A stretch of 5,718 bases of DNA from Thauera sp. GTDB lineage: Bacteria; Pseudomonadota; Gammaproteobacteria; Burkholderiales; Rhodocyclaceae. The notes beneath the pieces were generated by a model. It saw only the letters and a program-made list of their open reading frames with translations. It was not told where the DNA came from and ran no database searches. Where the stretch lies: the NCBI GenBank assembly GCA_003446655.1, contig DMCZ01000158.1, forward strand, positions 2,739-8,456, given 5' to 3'. The position numbers and the translations under genes were made by a program. This document shows, in pieces, positions 5,288 to 5,718 of this stretch. Positions within the stretch are counted from its first letter, which is position 1. Each line of letters starts with the position of its first letter.

Positions 5288-5718
5288 ATGTCATCCGCCG
5301 ACGAACTCCTCGGACTCCTCCGGCCCGCCCCTGAGGGCCTTTCGATCACCGCCCTGCTGGAGCGACGCCCCGATCTTGCCCGCCGTACTGTTCAGCGCTG
5401 GCTTAAAGAACTGGTCGCGCAGGGCAGGATCAGCGCGCTGGGCAGAGGTCCATCGCGTCGCTATAGGTTCGCGGCCGAACCCGCCGAGCCCACCACCGAC
5501 GCTACGGATCGCTTTCCCGAGCACATCCCGCTGTCCGCCGACAGTCGCGACATCCTCGCCTATGTCGATCAGCCGCTCACTGCGCGCAAGCCCGTGGGCT
5601 ACCAGCTCGAGTTCCTCGCCGCCTATCAGCCCAACCGGACCTGGTATCTGTCCGCGCCGCTGCGCCGCCAGTTGCACAAGATGGGCGACACCGGCCAGAC
5701 GCGGCTACCGGCCGGCAC
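5288..5718 (+). CDS. Fic/Doc-family protein with N-terminal winged HTH, 5' part only
   Basis: The frame starts at the ATG 5288-5290 and stays open to the right edge: 143 full codons plus AC, which must encode Thr. The nearest in-frame stop upstream is at 5264-5266 with no other ATG, GTG or TTG between, so the start is well fixed, yet there is no Shine-Dalgarno. Residues 4-61 read as a winged helix-turn-helix: helix ADELLGLLRP, helix SITALLERRP, recognition helix about 31-45 (ARRTVQRWLKELVAQ), then a basic wing (GRGPSRRYRF). After a Pro/Ala/Thr linker (62-79), residues 80-144 match, from memory, the N-terminal region of a Fic family: RDILAYV, ARKPVGYQ, FLAAYQPN, TWYLS, LRRQLHKMGDTG and the closing PAGT. 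Fic proteins transfer AMP or other phosphate-containing groups to target proteins. The inhibitory helix and the catalytic Fic motif lie beyond the window, so activity cannot be judged. The repeat array directly upstream suggests autoregulation through the wHTH. Alternative: a plain transcription regulator with an unrelated C-terminal domain. Confidence 0.75.
   Translation, partial: MSSADELLGLLRPAPEGLSITALLERRPDLARRTVQRWLKELVAQGRISALGRGPSRRYRFAAEPAEPTTDATDRFPEHIPLSADSRDILAYVDQPLTARKPVGYQLEFLAAYQPNRTWYLSAPLRRQLHKMGDTGQTRLPAG

Noticed and set aside
5291..5677. Minus-strand open frame opposite the fic-like gene
   Set aside because: The plus-strand frame shows a coherent wHTH plus Fic-type region; the antisense reading has no recognisable motif.

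Overview
The window is about 5.7 kb of GC-rich bacterial DNA with strong G/C at third codon positions, short intergenic gaps and Gram-negative envelope genes (a periplasmic-type thioredoxin fused to a CcdA/DsbD membrane core, a MATE exporter, and a CorA-like inner-membrane protein). This fits a high-GC proteobacterium. Betaproteobacteria of the Rhodocyclales type (Thauera/Azoarcus-like) are my best guess, but no marker gene here fixes the taxon.

Layout, left to right. (1) The 3' end of an Ala/Glu/Lys-rich helical protein (1-435, +), cut by the left edge. (2) A 389-residue exported thioredoxin fold with a CPHC active site, fused to a six-helix CcdA/DsbD-like domain (570-1739, +). (3) A complete MATE-family multidrug/Na+ or H+ antiporter (1902-3296, +), with its own candidate promoter after a hairpin. 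(4) Convergent to it, a 568-residue CorA-like protein with a GMN motif and an unusually long soluble N-terminal part (3364-5070, -). (5) A 217-bp divergent intergenic region whose right half carries five copies of a 10-bp element, (A/G)ATCGCGCCA. (6) The start of a Fic/Doc-family protein with an N-terminal winged helix-turn-helix (5288 to the right edge, +), cut before its catalytic motif.

Genes 2 to 4 look like ordinary, independently acting envelope functions (thiol-disulfide traffic, drug efflux, metal transport); nothing ties them into one pathway. The most interesting unit is the right end. The five repeat copies lie immediately upstream of the fic-like start, and the four direct copies are spaced 31, 11 and 21 bp, close to whole helical turns. 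They overlap the best -10 candidate, and the downstream protein carries its own DNA-binding domain. This looks like a self-regulated Fic module. The autoregulation is inference; the repeats, their spacing and the wHTH are visible in the sequence.
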